In this document: positions 17,354-26,429 of the stretch, piece by piece
How the letters are laid out: each line of letters starts with the position of its first letter
How positions within the stretch are numbered: position 1 is the first letter of the stretch
From: Psychromonas antarctica
GTDB lineage: Bacteria > Pseudomonadota > Gammaproteobacteria > Enterobacterales > Psychromonadaceae
Reading direction: 5' to 3'
DNA length: 34,951 nt
Assembly (NCBI RefSeq): GCF_022267535.1
Contig: NZ_JAHNZV010000026.1
Coordinates: forward strand, 1-34,951
Made by a program: the position numbers and the translations under genes
Notes under the pieces: generated by a model
What the model was told of the DNA's origin: nothing
What the model saw: only the letters and a program-made list of their open reading frames with translations
Database searches by the model: none

Positions 17354-19420
17354 ATGCTTTCAGAAATAATAAAAAAACAGATCCGTTGCAGTTATGATCT
17401 CATCACACAAGCATTACCTAACTTCAGCAAACGTAAGGCGCAAAATTATTTAGTCGCTGAAATAGCGAAAGTACTTGCCGGTGAATATGATAAATCAAGG
17501 CGCATACTGGTCGCCGAAGCGGGGACCGGTATTGGCAAGTCATTAGCTTACATTTTGGCGGCATTGCCAGTGGCACAGCGCCTAAATAAAAAATTAGTTA
17601 TTTCCACCGCCACTATTACTTTACAAGAGCAGCTAATCAATAAAGATCTACCTTTCTTTTTACGCCATAGTGATTATAAGTTTTCATTTACCTTGGCTAA
17701 AGGCCGTCAACGTTATTGTTGCGAACACAAGTTATTTAGTGCTCAGATAGAGGCTCCTCAGCCAACTCTTTTCCAGCAAAAGCCACAAGCAGGTGACAAA
17801 GCATTATTAAAAGATCTCAATAGTGCTTATCTCGCTGGAAAATGGCTTGGCGATCGTGATAGCTGGCCGAAGACGATTCCAGATCGTATATGGCAATTGA
17901 TTGTCTCTGACAAATTTAGCTGTAAACGCGCGTTAGCCAATCATCGCCAGTGCCCTTTTCATAGGGCACGAGACGACATCAATAAAGCCGACGTAATTGT
18001 TGTTAACCATGCGCTGCTATTAGCAGACCTTGAACTGGGGGGCGGTATTATACTACCCGATCCTGATAATTGTTTTTATATTTTAGATGAAGCGCACCAT
18101 CTGCCTAAAATATCCCGCGATTTCTCCAGTGCTAGTGCAAGTATTAAGGGAAGCCAAGATTGGCTGAAAAAAATCAAACCGCTCAATCAGCATATCAATC
18201 GGGTCATTAAAAGACAGACCACCATAACACCGGGCATAAATCTATTAGAGAGTTCGCTTGAAATAAGCAAAGATCTTAAAATTATTGAGCACTATTTTAA
18301 CAATAATCCGCACTATTTCAGTGAATCTCAGCAATACCGTTTTCCGATGGGCCAATTGCCGGAGGCTCTGACGACGCCAGTCTGTAATTTAAAAGAAGAG
18401 AGTAAGAAGTGTTTAGCAGCTGTAAATAAACTTTCAACCATTATTAATGAAGAGATCAAAGATGGTAATGTCAAAATGGCCGACGTCGAGCCGCTACTGA
18501 TTGAGTCCGGTTTTTTCTTACAACGCTTAGAAAATATGGTTTCCCTTTGGCAGATGTTAAGTAAAGAGCGCAGCAGTAAGCAAACGCCAATTGCCGCTTG
18601 GGCTTCACAGGAAAATAGTGATATCTACTTAAATGCTTCTCCTATCGAAGTGGGCGGAATACTCGAATATATGTTTTGGTCGCGGGCTGCAGGTGTTATT
18701 TTATGCTCGGCAACATTAACTTCACTTAATAACTTTGACTACTTTAAGCGTCAAAGTGGCTTAAAAAGTAATGATGGTACACAATATTTGCGCTTAAAAT
18801 CGCCCTTTAATTACCCTGCCATCCCGTTAATTATTTGCGATATGGACAATGATCCGACTCAGGCTAACTTTGATAATGAGTTGGTGACTAAAATCGACCA
18901 TTATCTACAGGATAAACAAGCAAACTTGGTTTTATTTGCTTCTTATTGGCAAATGAATTTAGTTGCTGATCAACTAAGTAAAAAGTATGCCGATGCCCTG
19001 TTAATACAGGGTAATTTATCGCGTACAAAAATGATTGAAGCGCATAAACTGCGTTGTGATCAGGGGTTAACGAGTATCTTATTTGGTACCGGTAGTTTAT
19101 CTGAAGGGCTTGATTTACCCGGACCTTATTTGACCAACTTAATCATCACTAAATTGCCTTTTGCCGTGCCTAACTCGCCCGTTGAAGAAGCACATTCAGA
19201 GTGGATAAAAGCGCAAGGCGGTAATCCATTTATGCAACTTTCAGTACCCGAAACAAGTAAAAAACTGATTCAGGCCTGTGGCCGATTAATCCGTCAAGAA
19301 AATGATACTGGTCAGATTATTATTTTAGATAAACGAGTTAAAACAAAACGTTATGGTAAAGGATTGCTGGATGCCCTGCCCCCTTTCGATATTCAATTTG
19401 AGAAAAAAAGTCATGACTGA
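17354..19420 (+). CDS. dinG: DinG-type ATP-dependent DNA helicase
   Basis: This 688-residue XPD-like superfamily 2 helicase has Walker A AGTGIGKS (56-63), the DEAH box at 245-248, VVNHALL, SEGLDLPG and the motif VI ACGRLIR. DinG unwinds DNA and R-loops 5' to 3' during repair and at replication-transcription conflicts. The C-terminal GKGLLDALPPF block favours DinG over YoaA. E. coli DinG holds a 4Fe-4S cluster with four cysteines. Here I find C122/C123, C190 and C200, but no Cys at the expected third site between C190 and C200, where the sequence is KRALANHRQ. It starts an overlapping operon; the next gene begins 8 bp before this one ends. Confidence 0.93.
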   Translation: MLSEIIKKQIRCSYDLITQALPNFSKRKAQNYLVAEIAKVLAGEYDKSRRILVAEAGTGIGKSLAYILAALPVAQRLNKKLVISTATITLQEQLINKDLPFFLRHSDYKFSFTLAKGRQRYCCEHKLFSAQIEAPQPTLFQQKPQAGDKALLKDLNSAYLAGKWLGDRDSWPKTIPDRIWQLIVSDKFSCKRALANHRQCPFHRARDDINKADVIVVNHALLLADLELGGGIILPDPDNCFYILDEAHHLPKISRDFSSASASIKGSQDWLKKIKPLNQHINRVIKRQTTITPGINLLESSLEISKDLKIIEHYFNNNPHYFSESQQYRFPMGQLPEALTTPVCNLKEESKKCLAAVNKLSTIINEEIKDGNVKMADVEPLLIESGFFLQRLENMVSLWQMLSKERSSKQTPIAAWASQENSDIYLNASPIEVGGILEYMFWSRAAGVILCSATLTSLNNFDYFKRQSGLKSNDGTQYLRLKSPFNYPAIPLIICDMDNDPTQANFDNELVTKIDHYLQDKQANLVLFASYWQMNLVADQLSKKYADALLIQGNLSRTKMIEAHKLRCDQGLTSILFGTGSLSEGLDLPGPYLTNLIITKLPFAVPNSPVEEAHSEWIKAQGGNPFMQLSVPETSKKLIQACGRLIRQENDTGQIIILDKRVKTKRYGKGLLDALPPFDIQFEKKSHD

Positions 19421-20192
19421 GGTTTTATTTGATCCAGCAAGCTGGGCATTAATTATGGCCGTAGGCCTTTGCGCAGGATTTATCGATGCCATAGTAGGAG
19501 GGGGTGGCATGTTAACAGTACCTACTTTATTAAGCTTGGGGCTACCACCACATTTAACTCTGGGGACAAACAAACTATCGGCCTGTTTCGCTTCAGGTAC
19601 AGCTGCTTATACCTACTTTAGAAAACAACTGTTCAATCCCCATTTTTGGTTACAAAGTTTTTACAGCACACTGCTAGGTGCATTGGTCGGCACGATAGTG
19701 ATCAATTTGATCGCAACACAATGGCTAGAAAAAGTACTGCCATTAATAATTTTAGGTGTTGCTCTATATAGTCTGTTTAATCGCATGGCAGATACCGGCG
19801 ATTTTGAATTACCAGATAGCAGTGTTGCATTGCGCATTAAACAAAGACTGCAAGGTTTTATACTTGGTTTTTATGATGGCAGCGCAGGGCCAGGTGCAGG
19901 CGCATTCTGGGTTATCTCCACCATGCGTTTATACCGATTGAATATTTTACTTGCTAGCGGTGTTGCCAAATCGATGAATTTCACTAGCAATCTCACTTCG
20001 TTGGTCATTTTTATCTATTTTGGACAAGTGAATTGGTTTATTGGATTAACCATGGGCAGTTGTTTAATGATAGGTGCCTATATTGGAGCCCATTCTGCAA
20101 TCTATTTCGGTGCAAAATTTATACGTCCTATTTTTATCACCATCGTACTGATTATGGCAATTAATTTAGGATACAACGCATGGCTGAATTAA
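19413..20192 (+). CDS. yfcA: YfcA-type TSUP membrane protein (sulfite/organosulfur exporter superfamily)
   Basis: From the ATG at 19413 this is a 259-residue integral membrane protein with about seven or eight hydrophobic segments. The two halves carry the TSUP repeat motifs: AGFIDAIVGGGGMLTVPTL near residue 17, TNKLSA near 54, and GFYDGSAGPGAG near 152. It reads like E. coli YfcA (269 residues), whose substrate is not established; other members of the superfamily move sulfite, sulfoacetate or similar anions. I prefer 19413, with an 8-bp overlap with dinG, over an in-frame ATG 20 codons upstream that would extend deep into dinG and add no family sequence. It overlaps priC by 13 bp. Confidence 0.85.
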   Translation: MTEVLFDPASWALIMAVGLCAGFIDAIVGGGGMLTVPTLLSLGLPPHLTLGTNKLSACFASGTAAYTYFRKQLFNPHFWLQSFYSTLLGALVGTIVINLIATQWLEKVLPLIILGVALYSLFNRMADTGDFELPDSSVALRIKQRLQGFILGFYDGSAGPGAGAFWVISTMRLYRLNILLASGVAKSMNFTSNLTSLVIFIYFGQVNWFIGLTMGSCLMIGAYIGAHSAIYFGAKFIRPIFITIVLIMAINLGYNAWLN

Positions 20193-20761
20193 GTATAAAA
20201 GAGTTAAATGCCTATCGCCAATTTTTAACACAGCTAAAATCTCAACTCGATGATTTAGATCGCCGCTGTATAAAACTTGATGGCGAAGTTAAGCAATCAG
20301 AAAATCATTGTTTCGTCTTTGAAGTTCATCTTTTTACAAAGCGCAGCTACAGCCTCGTTGGCTATATCAAGCAGATCCAAAAGACCTTTGATTTATTACA
20401 AGACGCGATCAATAAACAACTTCCAGAACCGTTGATTAAATATGAATGTGAGCTTTTTGTCGGCCAGTTCCATGTTCTACTGCAACTGGTACAAGGACTG
20501 GAGAAAGGAGAAGCGGATCTTTTATATAAGTCCTATTCTTCGCTTAAGGAGCAGATCTACCAACAACTGCAGAAGCAATACCGGTATGAGCAGCGTTTAC
20601 TAACAATGATTTCAGAGCAAGAAGAACGCTTGGCAAGCAATGAATCAGCCGAGAAATCCTATATTAAAGAAAAAATTGCGGCATTGAAAATACGCTACCA
20701 AAAATGTAATAGCTTCACTCAAAAATTAGAGTTTCAATTAGAAGAGATACAAGATGAATAA
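20180..20761 (+). CDS. priC: Primosomal replication protein PriC
   Basis: This 193-residue, highly helical, Gln/Lys/Glu-rich protein has no membrane segment. The pattern FEVHLF near residue 48, the block QYRYEQRLLTMISEQEERL near 136-154, and the closing Cys-containing helix match the PriC family (E. coli 175 residues). PriC reloads the DnaB helicase at stalled forks by acting on SSB-coated DNA. The start ATG lies inside the 3' end of the preceding gene (13-bp overlap), with AGGA seven bases upstream. The stop overlaps the start of rsmS. In E. coli priC is likewise next to ybaM (rsmS), which supports the call. Sequence conservation in this family is low. Confidence 0.82.
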   Translation: MAELSIKELNAYRQFLTQLKSQLDDLDRRCIKLDGEVKQSENHCFVFEVHLFTKRSYSLVGYIKQIQKTFDLLQDAINKQLPEPLIKYECELFVGQFHVLLQLVQGLEKGEADLLYKSYSSLKEQIYQQLQKQYRYEQRLLTMISEQEERLASNESAEKSYIKEKIAALKIRYQKCNSFTQKLEFQLEEIQDE

Positions 20762-20927
20762 ATCAGAAAATATGCAGATCAATTTATTGGGTGCCCCGAA
20801 AGCGATACAAATCGCAGTCGATCTGATTCAGCTTTTAGAAGAAAATCAGATCGAAACGGAAGTCGCAATAGCTGCATTGGAAGTTGTACTTACCGATTTC
20901 AAAAAAAAAGAGTTAAAAAACAAATAG
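20754..20927 (+). CDS. rsmS: Small regulatory protein RsmS (YbaM/DUF2496 family)
   Basis: A 57-residue frame starts at the ATG at 20754, inside the last codons of priC (8-bp overlap), and ends at TAG 20925-20927. The core GAPKAIQIAVDLIQLLEEN, at residues 13-31, followed by a helix ending DFKKK, matches E. coli YbaM, which begins with a similar AP-x-x-V-x-LAVDLI-x-LLEEN stretch and is likewise next to priC. RsmS was named in Pectobacterium as a small pleiotropic regulator of virulence and antibiotic production; its biochemical role is not established. The gene is easily missed because of its size and overlap. Confidence 0.85.
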   Translation: MNKSENMQINLLGAPKAIQIAVDLIQLLEENQIETEVAIAALEVVLTDFKKKELKNK

Positions 20928-20929
20928 AA

Positions 20930-21202
20930 TCAGTAACATAAAAAATAATGGTGCTTGCTGTAATTAATATAGCTGGCACTAATATTATCCACTCGCGCAG
21001 TTTTAGGCCCTTGCTCTAACCATTTCAACATTTTATCAATATTCCCCTTTTTCCCGAACAGTAACACCTCAACATCACCACAACTAAGGTTCTTCGCATG
21101 CCCTGTTAAATTATATTTACTGGCTTCTCTGCTTGTATAATAACGAAACCCCACACCTTGGACATGACCATTGACAATAATTTCACAGCCAATATTTTCC
21201 AT
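20930..21202 (-). CDS. acyP: Acylphosphatase
   Basis: This small enzyme of about 90 residues hydrolyses acylphosphates such as carbamoyl phosphate. Both family motifs are present: [12 protein letters not shown], with the phosphate-binding Arg, and [13 protein letters not shown], with the catalytic Asn. I place the start at the ATG at 21202 because GGGAGAG lies at correct distance upstream. A TTG five codons earlier would bury that ribosome binding site in the coding region. The 3' end is only 2 bp from the end of rsmS on the other strand, so the two transcripts must overlap. The gene lies downstream of cysS, with a hairpin in between. Confidence 0.92.
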   Translation of the reverse strand: MENIGCEIIVNGHVQGVGFRYYTSREASKYNLTGHAKNLSCGDVEVLLFGKKGNIDKMLKWLEQGPKTARVDNISASYINYSKHHYFLCY

Positions 21203-21316
21203 TTTGCTCTCTCCCAATTTAACTCGCCAATACAGTTAAGTGTAGCTAAAACCAAAACTTATTTTACAAATAGAAAAGCATAAAAAGAAAAATAAATGAT
21301 ACCCATAAAATATTCG

Positions 21317-21344
21317 CTGCGGTTTGCCTCCGGCTCTGCCGCAG
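21317..21344 (-). terminator. GC-rich hairpin downstream of cysS, candidate terminator
   Basis: The arms CTGCGG and CCGCAG (6 bp) enclose a 16-base loop that itself holds GCC/GGC. It is the most GC-rich spot in the region and lies 22 bp past the cysS stop. The following minus-strand sequence, CGAATATTTTAT, has only a poor T-tract, so it may terminate weakly or act as an attenuator before acyP. Confidence 0.45.
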
Positions 21345-21365
21345 TATTAGTTGAAATTAGCTCTA

Positions 21366-22748
21366 TTACTGTTTGCGCCAAGTAGTGCCGTCTGGTCCAT
21401 CTTCCAATACAATTTTCAAAGCGGCAAGTTTATCACGCGCATCATCAGCGCTAGACCAATCTTTATTCGCGCGTGCGTCATTTCGCTGCTTAATAAGGGT
21501 TTCTATCATGCGCACTTCATCTTCGCTCTCATTGCCCTGCAAAAACTGTTCTGCGGATTGGCTTAACAAACCCAACACATTGCCTAGGTTAACTAATAAA
21601 TAGGCACAGTGGACAGCTTGCGGCTTATCAGTTACCTTTAATCGATTGACCTCTTTAGCTAGATCAAAAAGCACCGCTAAGGCTTCTGGTGTATTAAAAT
21701 CATCATCCATTGCTTTAGAAAATTGCTTATAGTAGGGATCACTTTCATCCACATGAGCGGCGGTTAGATCAAGATCGCGGATAGCAGTGTACAAACGTTC
21801 AAGACTAGCGCGTGCCTGCTTTAGATTATCTTCAGAGTAATTCAGCTGGCTACGGTAGTGCCCAGAAATCAGAAAATAGCGCACGGATTCACTATCATAA
21901 ACATCGAGTACATCTTTGATAGTAAAAAAGTTATTCAAAGATTTCGACATTTTTACTTTATCAATCTGTACCATACCTGAATGCATCCAAGTATGAACAT
22001 ATTCGCCATGATGCGCGCAGCAAGATTGTGCTATTTCATTTTCATGGTGCGGAAATGAAAGATCTGAGCCACCGCCATGAATATCAAAAACTTCACCGAG
22101 ATGCTTATTATTCATAGCTGAACATTCGATATGCCACCCAGGACGACCATTGCCCCATGGTGACGCCCAGTAAGGTTCATTCTCTTTAGACATTTTCCAT
22201 AAGACAAAGTCAAGTGGGTTATGCTTACTATCTTCGACATCGACACGCGAGCCAGCTTGTAACATGTCGAGATCTTGTCCGCTGAGTTGCCCGTACTCAG
22301 GAAAACTTTCAACCGAGAAAAGCACATCGCCATTGTCTGCAATATAAGCATGCTGTTTATTAATTAATTTTTCAACCATAGCGATAACTTCAGGCATATG
22401 ATCCGTAACCCGAGGCTCTAAATTAGGACGTAGCATATTTAATGCATCAAAATCCTTATGCATCGCGTCAGTAAAGCGTTCGGTTAACTGTGCACAAGAC
22501 TCGTTATTTTCATTAGCACGTTTAATTATTTTGTCATCCACATCAGTAATATTACGAATAAAGTTTAACTCGTAACCGCTGAACCGTAGATAACGCGCAA
22601 TAGTATCAAAAGCCACAAAGGTTCGAGCGTGACCAATATGGCAATAATCATAAATAGTTACGCCGCACACATACATGCCGACCTTACCAGGGACGAGCGG
22701 TTTAAATTGTTCTTTTTTCCGTGTCAGTGTGTTGTATATTTTTAGCAT
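21366..22748 (-). CDS. cysS: Cysteinyl-tRNA synthetase
   Basis: This 460-residue class I aminoacyl-tRNA synthetase charges tRNA-Cys (E. coli enzyme 461 residues). The HIGH motif appears as CHIGHA near residue 37, the KMSKS loop as KMSKSLNN near 266, and zinc ligands as C28 plus the ECSAMN and HHENEIAQ blocks. [11 protein letters not shown] is the family signature. The gene diverges from ppiB-lpxH, the same arrangement as in E. coli. GGAAG precedes the ATG at 22748. Nothing unusual. Confidence 0.98.
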   Translation of the reverse strand: MLKIYNTLTRKKEQFKPLVPGKVGMYVCGVTIYDYCHIGHARTFVAFDTIARYLRFSGYELNFIRNITDVDDKIIKRANENNESCAQLTERFTDAMHKDFDALNMLRPNLEPRVTDHMPEVIAMVEKLINKQHAYIADNGDVLFSVESFPEYGQLSGQDLDMLQAGSRVDVEDSKHNPLDFVLWKMSKENEPYWASPWGNGRPGWHIECSAMNNKHLGEVFDIHGGGSDLSFPHHENEIAQSCCAHHGEYVHTWMHSGMVQIDKVKMSKSLNNFFTIKDVLDVYDSESVRYFLISGHYRSQLNYSEDNLKQARASLERLYTAIRDLDLTAAHVDESDPYYKQFSKAMDDDFNTPEALAVLFDLAKEVNRLKVTDKPQAVHCAYLLVNLGNVLGLLSQSAEQFLQGNESEDEVRMIETLIKQRNDARANKDWSSADDARDKLAALKIVLEDGPDGTTWRKQ

Positions 22749-22839
22749 GCGGCTTCCAGTTGTTAATGGTCAAAACGTTATTCTAACCTGCAAATAAGAC
22801 AAATTCATCCTTTGTATTTAACCATTTAAAATGTTCCTG

Positions 22840-22845
22840 TATAAT
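22840..22845 (+). promoter_or_regulatory. Candidate -10 box of ppiB-lpxH
   Basis: A perfect TATAAT at 22840-22845 has TTTAAC (a weak -35) 17 bp upstream. It lies 30 bp ahead of the ppiB start, giving a short leader that contains the AGGCAGGA ribosome binding site. Its presence argues against starting ppiB at the upstream ATG at 22831. Confidence 0.45.
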
Positions 22846-22875
22846 AGTGTATTTTTATATAGGCAGGATATTATG

Positions 22876-23370
22876 ATGGTTACTTTACATACAAATTTCG
22901 GCGATATTAAACTTGATCTAAACCAAGAGAAAGCACCCAATACGGTTGCTAACTTTATCGCATATGCACAATCAGGCCATTATGACAAGACCATCTTTCA
23001 CCGTGTCATTGATGGTTTTATGGTTCAAGGGGGTGGATTTGCTTCTGGTATGGAAGAAAAAGAAACGCTTAAACCAATAAAAAATGAAGCGAATAATGGC
23101 TTATCCAATACTAAATATTCAGTTGCAATGGCCCGCACCATGGAACCTCATTCGGCATCTGCACAATTTTTCATTAATGTTGGTGATAATAAATTCTTAG
23201 ACTTTAAATCAGAAACAACTGATGGTTGGGGGTATTGTGTGTTTGCTAAAGTTGTAGAGGGTACTGATGTTGTTGATAAAATCAGAAATGTAGCGACTGG
23301 GAACTCTGGCTTTGTACATCAGGATGTACCTCTTGAAGATGTGATTATAAACAGCGTTACAGTCGAGTAA
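22876..23370 (+). CDS. ppiB: Cytoplasmic peptidyl-prolyl cis-trans isomerase B (cyclophilin)
   Basis: From the ATG at 22876 the protein has 164 residues, like E. coli PpiB. The cyclophilin active site is visible as [16 protein letters not shown] near residues 40-55 and SAQFFINV near 97. [12 protein letters not shown] is also conserved. There is no signal peptide, so this is the cytoplasmic form. The adjacent ATG at 22873 is a less likely start, being four bases from AGGCAGGA. An ATG at 22831 would place the likely promoter inside the gene. lpxH starts 1 bp after the stop. Confidence 0.96.
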   Translation: MVTLHTNFGDIKLDLNQEKAPNTVANFIAYAQSGHYDKTIFHRVIDGFMVQGGGFASGMEEKETLKPIKNEANNGLSNTKYSVAMARTMEPHSASAQFFINVGDNKFLDFKSETTDGWGYCVFAKVVEGTDVVDKIRNVATGNSGFVHQDVPLEDVIINSVTVE

Positions 23371-23371
23371 T

Positions 23372-24112
23372 ATGCGTACTCTCTTTATTGCCGATTTACA
23401 CCTTAGTGAAGCACACCCTAAAATAACCACGGCTTTCTTCTCCTTTTTAGAAAAAGAGAGCGGTGATGTTGATGCCTTATATATTTTGGGTGATTTATTT
23501 GAGGTGTGGATTGGTGATGATGAGCACACACAGCTAATGGATGAAGTGGCTAAGCGTCTTTCGGCTTATGCAAAAATCAATCAAATCAATATCTACTATA
23601 TTCACGGTAACCGTGATTTTATGATTGGTAAAAAATACGCGAAAGAAGCTGCTTTACAATTGTTAAATGAACACAGTGAAATAGATCTCTACGGAGAAAA
23701 TGTATTAATTATGCACGGTGATACACTCTGCTTGGCAGATAAGAATTACCAGAAAATGCGTGTCATAATTCATAATCCTCTTTTACAATCTATCTTTAAT
23801 TTAATGCCGCTATCTATACGTAAAAAAATTGGTTGGAAAATCCGCAGCGCCAGCCAATCTAAAAAAGTATACAAAAATAAAGAGGTAATGGGTGTAACAG
23901 AAAGTGAAGTATTACGTTTAATGGATAAGCATCGCGCTCACACATTGATCCACGGCCATACTCATCAAGCGGCAAAACACCTATTTAAAATATTGAACAA
24001 GCCTGCGCTGCGTTTTGATGTCGGAGATTGGTTCAATAATGTCAGCTTTGTTGAAGCACAAACAGATCAAATTGAGTTAATTATTCGCCCCATCAGCTAT
24101 TATACAAACTAG
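23372..24112 (+). CDS. lpxH: UDP-2,3-diacylglucosamine diphosphatase LpxH
   Basis: This 246-residue metallophosphoesterase makes lipid X in lipid A synthesis, acting at the inner face of the cytoplasmic membrane. The metal ligands sit in the expected motifs: D8 and H10 in ADLHLSE, D41 in GDLFEVW, the GNRDF motif near residue 79, MHGDTLC near 114 and HGHTHQ near 195. The ATG lies 1 bp after ppiB, so the two are translationally linked. The cysS/ppiB-lpxH layout is conserved in enterobacteria. Confidence 0.97.
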   Translation: MRTLFIADLHLSEAHPKITTAFFSFLEKESGDVDALYILGDLFEVWIGDDEHTQLMDEVAKRLSAYAKINQINIYYIHGNRDFMIGKKYAKEAALQLLNEHSEIDLYGENVLIMHGDTLCLADKNYQKMRVIIHNPLLQSIFNLMPLSIRKKIGWKIRSASQSKKVYKNKEVMGVTESEVLRLMDKHRAHTLIHGHTHQAAKHLFKILNKPALRFDVGDWFNNVSFVEAQTDQIELIIRPISYYTN

Positions 24113-24422
24113 CGCCTTCACAATCCTCTTTTAGAAATGTCTTTATAGTGATTTTTCTAACTAAATGAACTATTTAGGCGTTAAAAAAACGCATGACAAA
24201 AAAAATAATTACAGTACTCGTTGTTCTAATTGGAAAATGAATAACCAAACTAGCTCTCGTTTTAGCAAGCATAGTTAATAAGTAAATTTGCGATTACATA
24301 TTTAGGTATATTAATAAAATCTTTAGCCACAGTCGCTTACAGAAAATAACTTATTTTATTTTAGGCTCAAAAAAGCCGACAGATGAGTCGGCTTAGCATT
24401 TATGGGAAGGTGCAGTAACAAC
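24113..24422. other. 310-bp gap between convergent lpxH and prc
   Basis: No gene. It contains the prc terminator at 24369-24394. A small A-looped dyad, GCGTT with AACGC, lies at 24178-24192 and is not followed by T on the plus strand, so lpxH has no obvious terminator of its own. Confidence 0.5.
24369..24394 (-). terminator. Rho-independent terminator of the proQ-prc operon
   Basis: On the minus strand a perfect 8-bp stem, AAGCCGAC with GTCGGCTT around a 6-base loop, runs directly into TTTTTT. It is about 28 bp past the prc stop codon. This is the clearest terminator in the window. Confidence 0.9.
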
Positions 24423-26417
24423 TTATAATTGCGCAAGATCGTGGGTTATTTCACCCGCTTCAATGAGAAAGGCATCGACAGGTTCAAAATCATCTGGAAA
24501 ATCATCTAACGATTTTACTTTTTCTAAACTAGCGCGTTGTAAACGCTCATTACCGCGTTGAAGTGCTTGTCGGTCATTCTTTTCACGTAATTTTATGCGC
24601 TCATTTTCATTAAGAGAAATTACCGTTACATCTTTTTCCTTACGATACGCTTCAATATCATTTGCCAGATAAGTGTACTCTATTTCGTTTTTGATCCGTT
24701 CTTTATGTTTTAGGACTAGCTGACTGATATCCCCACGGAGATCATTGACAGGTCGGTAATCCGCAGATTTTATATTATCCCACGGTAATGAATTTTTTTC
24801 TAAACTCTCACCGGTATCTTGGTGATCAATTGGACTCGGAAAAACGATATCAGGTTGAACACCTTTATGTTGCGTGCTTCCCCCATTAATTCTATAAAAT
24901 TTCGCAATAGTGTATTGAACTGAACCTATGTTCTCTTCATCTTTATCGTAAAATCGTGCAATACGGCGATGCTGTTGAACGGTGCCCTTGCCATAGCTCT
25001 GCTCACCAATGATAATTGCCCGCCCATAATCTTGCAGGGCAGCCGCAAAAATTTCAGATGCCGAGGCGCTATTACGGTTAATTAGAATAGATAAAGGACC
25101 ATTATAACTCACTGCTTTATCGTCATCTTCATGTACCAAAATATGGTTACGGCTATCGCGTACCTGGACAACGGGTCCAGATGGAATAAATAATCCAGTT
25201 AGTAATGTCGCTTCACTAAGCGCCCCACCACCATTATTACGCAGATCAACGATGATTCCCTCAACTTTTTCTTTCTTTAATATTGTCAGCTCTTTGTCGA
25301 CATCTTCGCTTAATTTCATATAGAAACTAGGGATAGTAATCACCCCTATTTTCTTACCTTCGACTGTTTCAATAGAAGATTTTGCTTCTCTATCTTCGAG
25401 ACGAATTTCTTCTCTAACAATTTCAATAACGTGGTTTTTAGCCGCTACTTTACCCGATAATATTTGTAATTTAACCTTCGTGCCCTTAGGCCCTTTGATT
25501 AAATCTACAATATCATCTAAACGCCAACCCACAACATCAACGACTTTTTCGCCCTCTTGTCCTACACCAATAATTTTATCATCTTTAAAAATCTGTTTAG
25601 ATCGCTCGGCAGGCCCACCAGGGACGAGACTTCTAACAATAGTATAATCATCCTCAAGTTGTAAAACAGCGCCGATCCCTTCTAGCGATAGATTCATCTC
25701 CATTTTAAAACGCTCAGCATTTCTTGCCGATAGATAACTAGTGTGAGGCTCAATGGTATGTGAGTAGGCATTCATAAAACTCTGAAATACATCTTCACTT
25801 TCAGTTTGCACTAACTGTTTGATAGCACTATTGTATCTTTTACTTAGTTGAGTTTTAATTTCAGGCCATTTTTTATTGTCTAATTTAAGTACCAAGGCAT
25901 CAGATTTAACTTTTTCCTGCCAAATTTTATTAAGTTCACTTAAATCAGCAGCCCAATTAGCATCACTGCGATCAAACTGATATTCATCTTTTCCAGTAAA
26001 TTTCATTTCCGTCTCCAAAAGAGACAGTGCATAACGGTAACGTTCATAGCGACGTGTTAAATTAAGCTGGTATATAAGGTATATAGCATCTAATTGGCCC
26101 GATTTAAGGCTATCATCAAAAGAAAACTGATATTTTTTTAACACATCAATATCACTTTGCATGAAAATCTGTTTGTTATAATCGAGCTGGTCAATATAAC
26201 GCTCGAACACTTTTTCTGAAAGAGCATCATTCAAAGGAACAAATTTATAATGTGAGCGACTAAATAGATCGCTCACTCTTTTCGCCACTTTGCTGTGCTG
26301 GGTTTGGGCTTCTAATTGTGGAATATCTTTTATGTCGAAACTAGCTGCGACAGCAAAAGTAATACCAATATATGACGCAGCGGCAACAATTAAAGCATGA
26401 CGAAAAAATTTATTCAT
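24423..26417 (-). CDS. prc: Tail-specific periplasmic protease Prc (Tsp)
   Basis: This 664-residue S41 carboxy-terminal processing protease degrades or trims proteins at their C-termini in the periplasm (in E. coli FtsI, MepS and tagged proteins). A signal peptide covers about residues 1-25. A long helical domain follows, then a PDZ domain near 240-330 and the catalytic region. The Ser/Lys dyad falls at S452 (in NSASASEIF) and K477 (in GKGTVQQ), with D463 between, the same numbering as E. coli Prc. The C-terminal DUF3340-like helical part is present. It lies 12 bp after proQ in one operon, as in E. coli. Confidence 0.97.
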   Translation of the reverse strand: MNKFFRHALIVAAASYIGITFAVAASFDIKDIPQLEAQTQHSKVAKRVSDLFSRSHYKFVPLNDALSEKVFERYIDQLDYNKQIFMQSDIDVLKKYQFSFDDSLKSGQLDAIYLIYQLNLTRRYERYRYALSLLETEMKFTGKDEYQFDRSDANWAADLSELNKIWQEKVKSDALVLKLDNKKWPEIKTQLSKRYNSAIKQLVQTESEDVFQSFMNAYSHTIEPHTSYLSARNAERFKMEMNLSLEGIGAVLQLEDDYTIVRSLVPGGPAERSKQIFKDDKIIGVGQEGEKVVDVVGWRLDDIVDLIKGPKGTKVKLQILSGKVAAKNHVIEIVREEIRLEDREAKSSIETVEGKKIGVITIPSFYMKLSEDVDKELTILKKEKVEGIIVDLRNNGGGALSEATLLTGLFIPSGPVVQVRDSRNHILVHEDDDKAVSYNGPLSILINRNSASASEIFAAALQDYGRAIIIGEQSYGKGTVQQHRRIARFYDKDEENIGSVQYTIAKFYRINGGSTQHKGVQPDIVFPSPIDHQDTGESLEKNSLPWDNIKSADYRPVNDLRGDISQLVLKHKERIKNEIEYTYLANDIEAYRKEKDVTVISLNENERIKLREKNDRQALQRGNERLQRASLEKVKSLDDFPDDFEPVDAFLIEAGEITHDLAQL

Positions 26418-26429
26418 TAATAGACCTTT

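Noticed and set aside
19353-19412. Upstream ATG extending the YfcA-like protein into dinG
   Set aside because: The added residues are only a shifted reading of the dinG 3' end and have no family counterpart.
24178-24192. GCGTT/AACGC dyad as an lpxH terminator
   Set aside because: The stem is short, the loop is all A, and no T-run follows on the plus strand.
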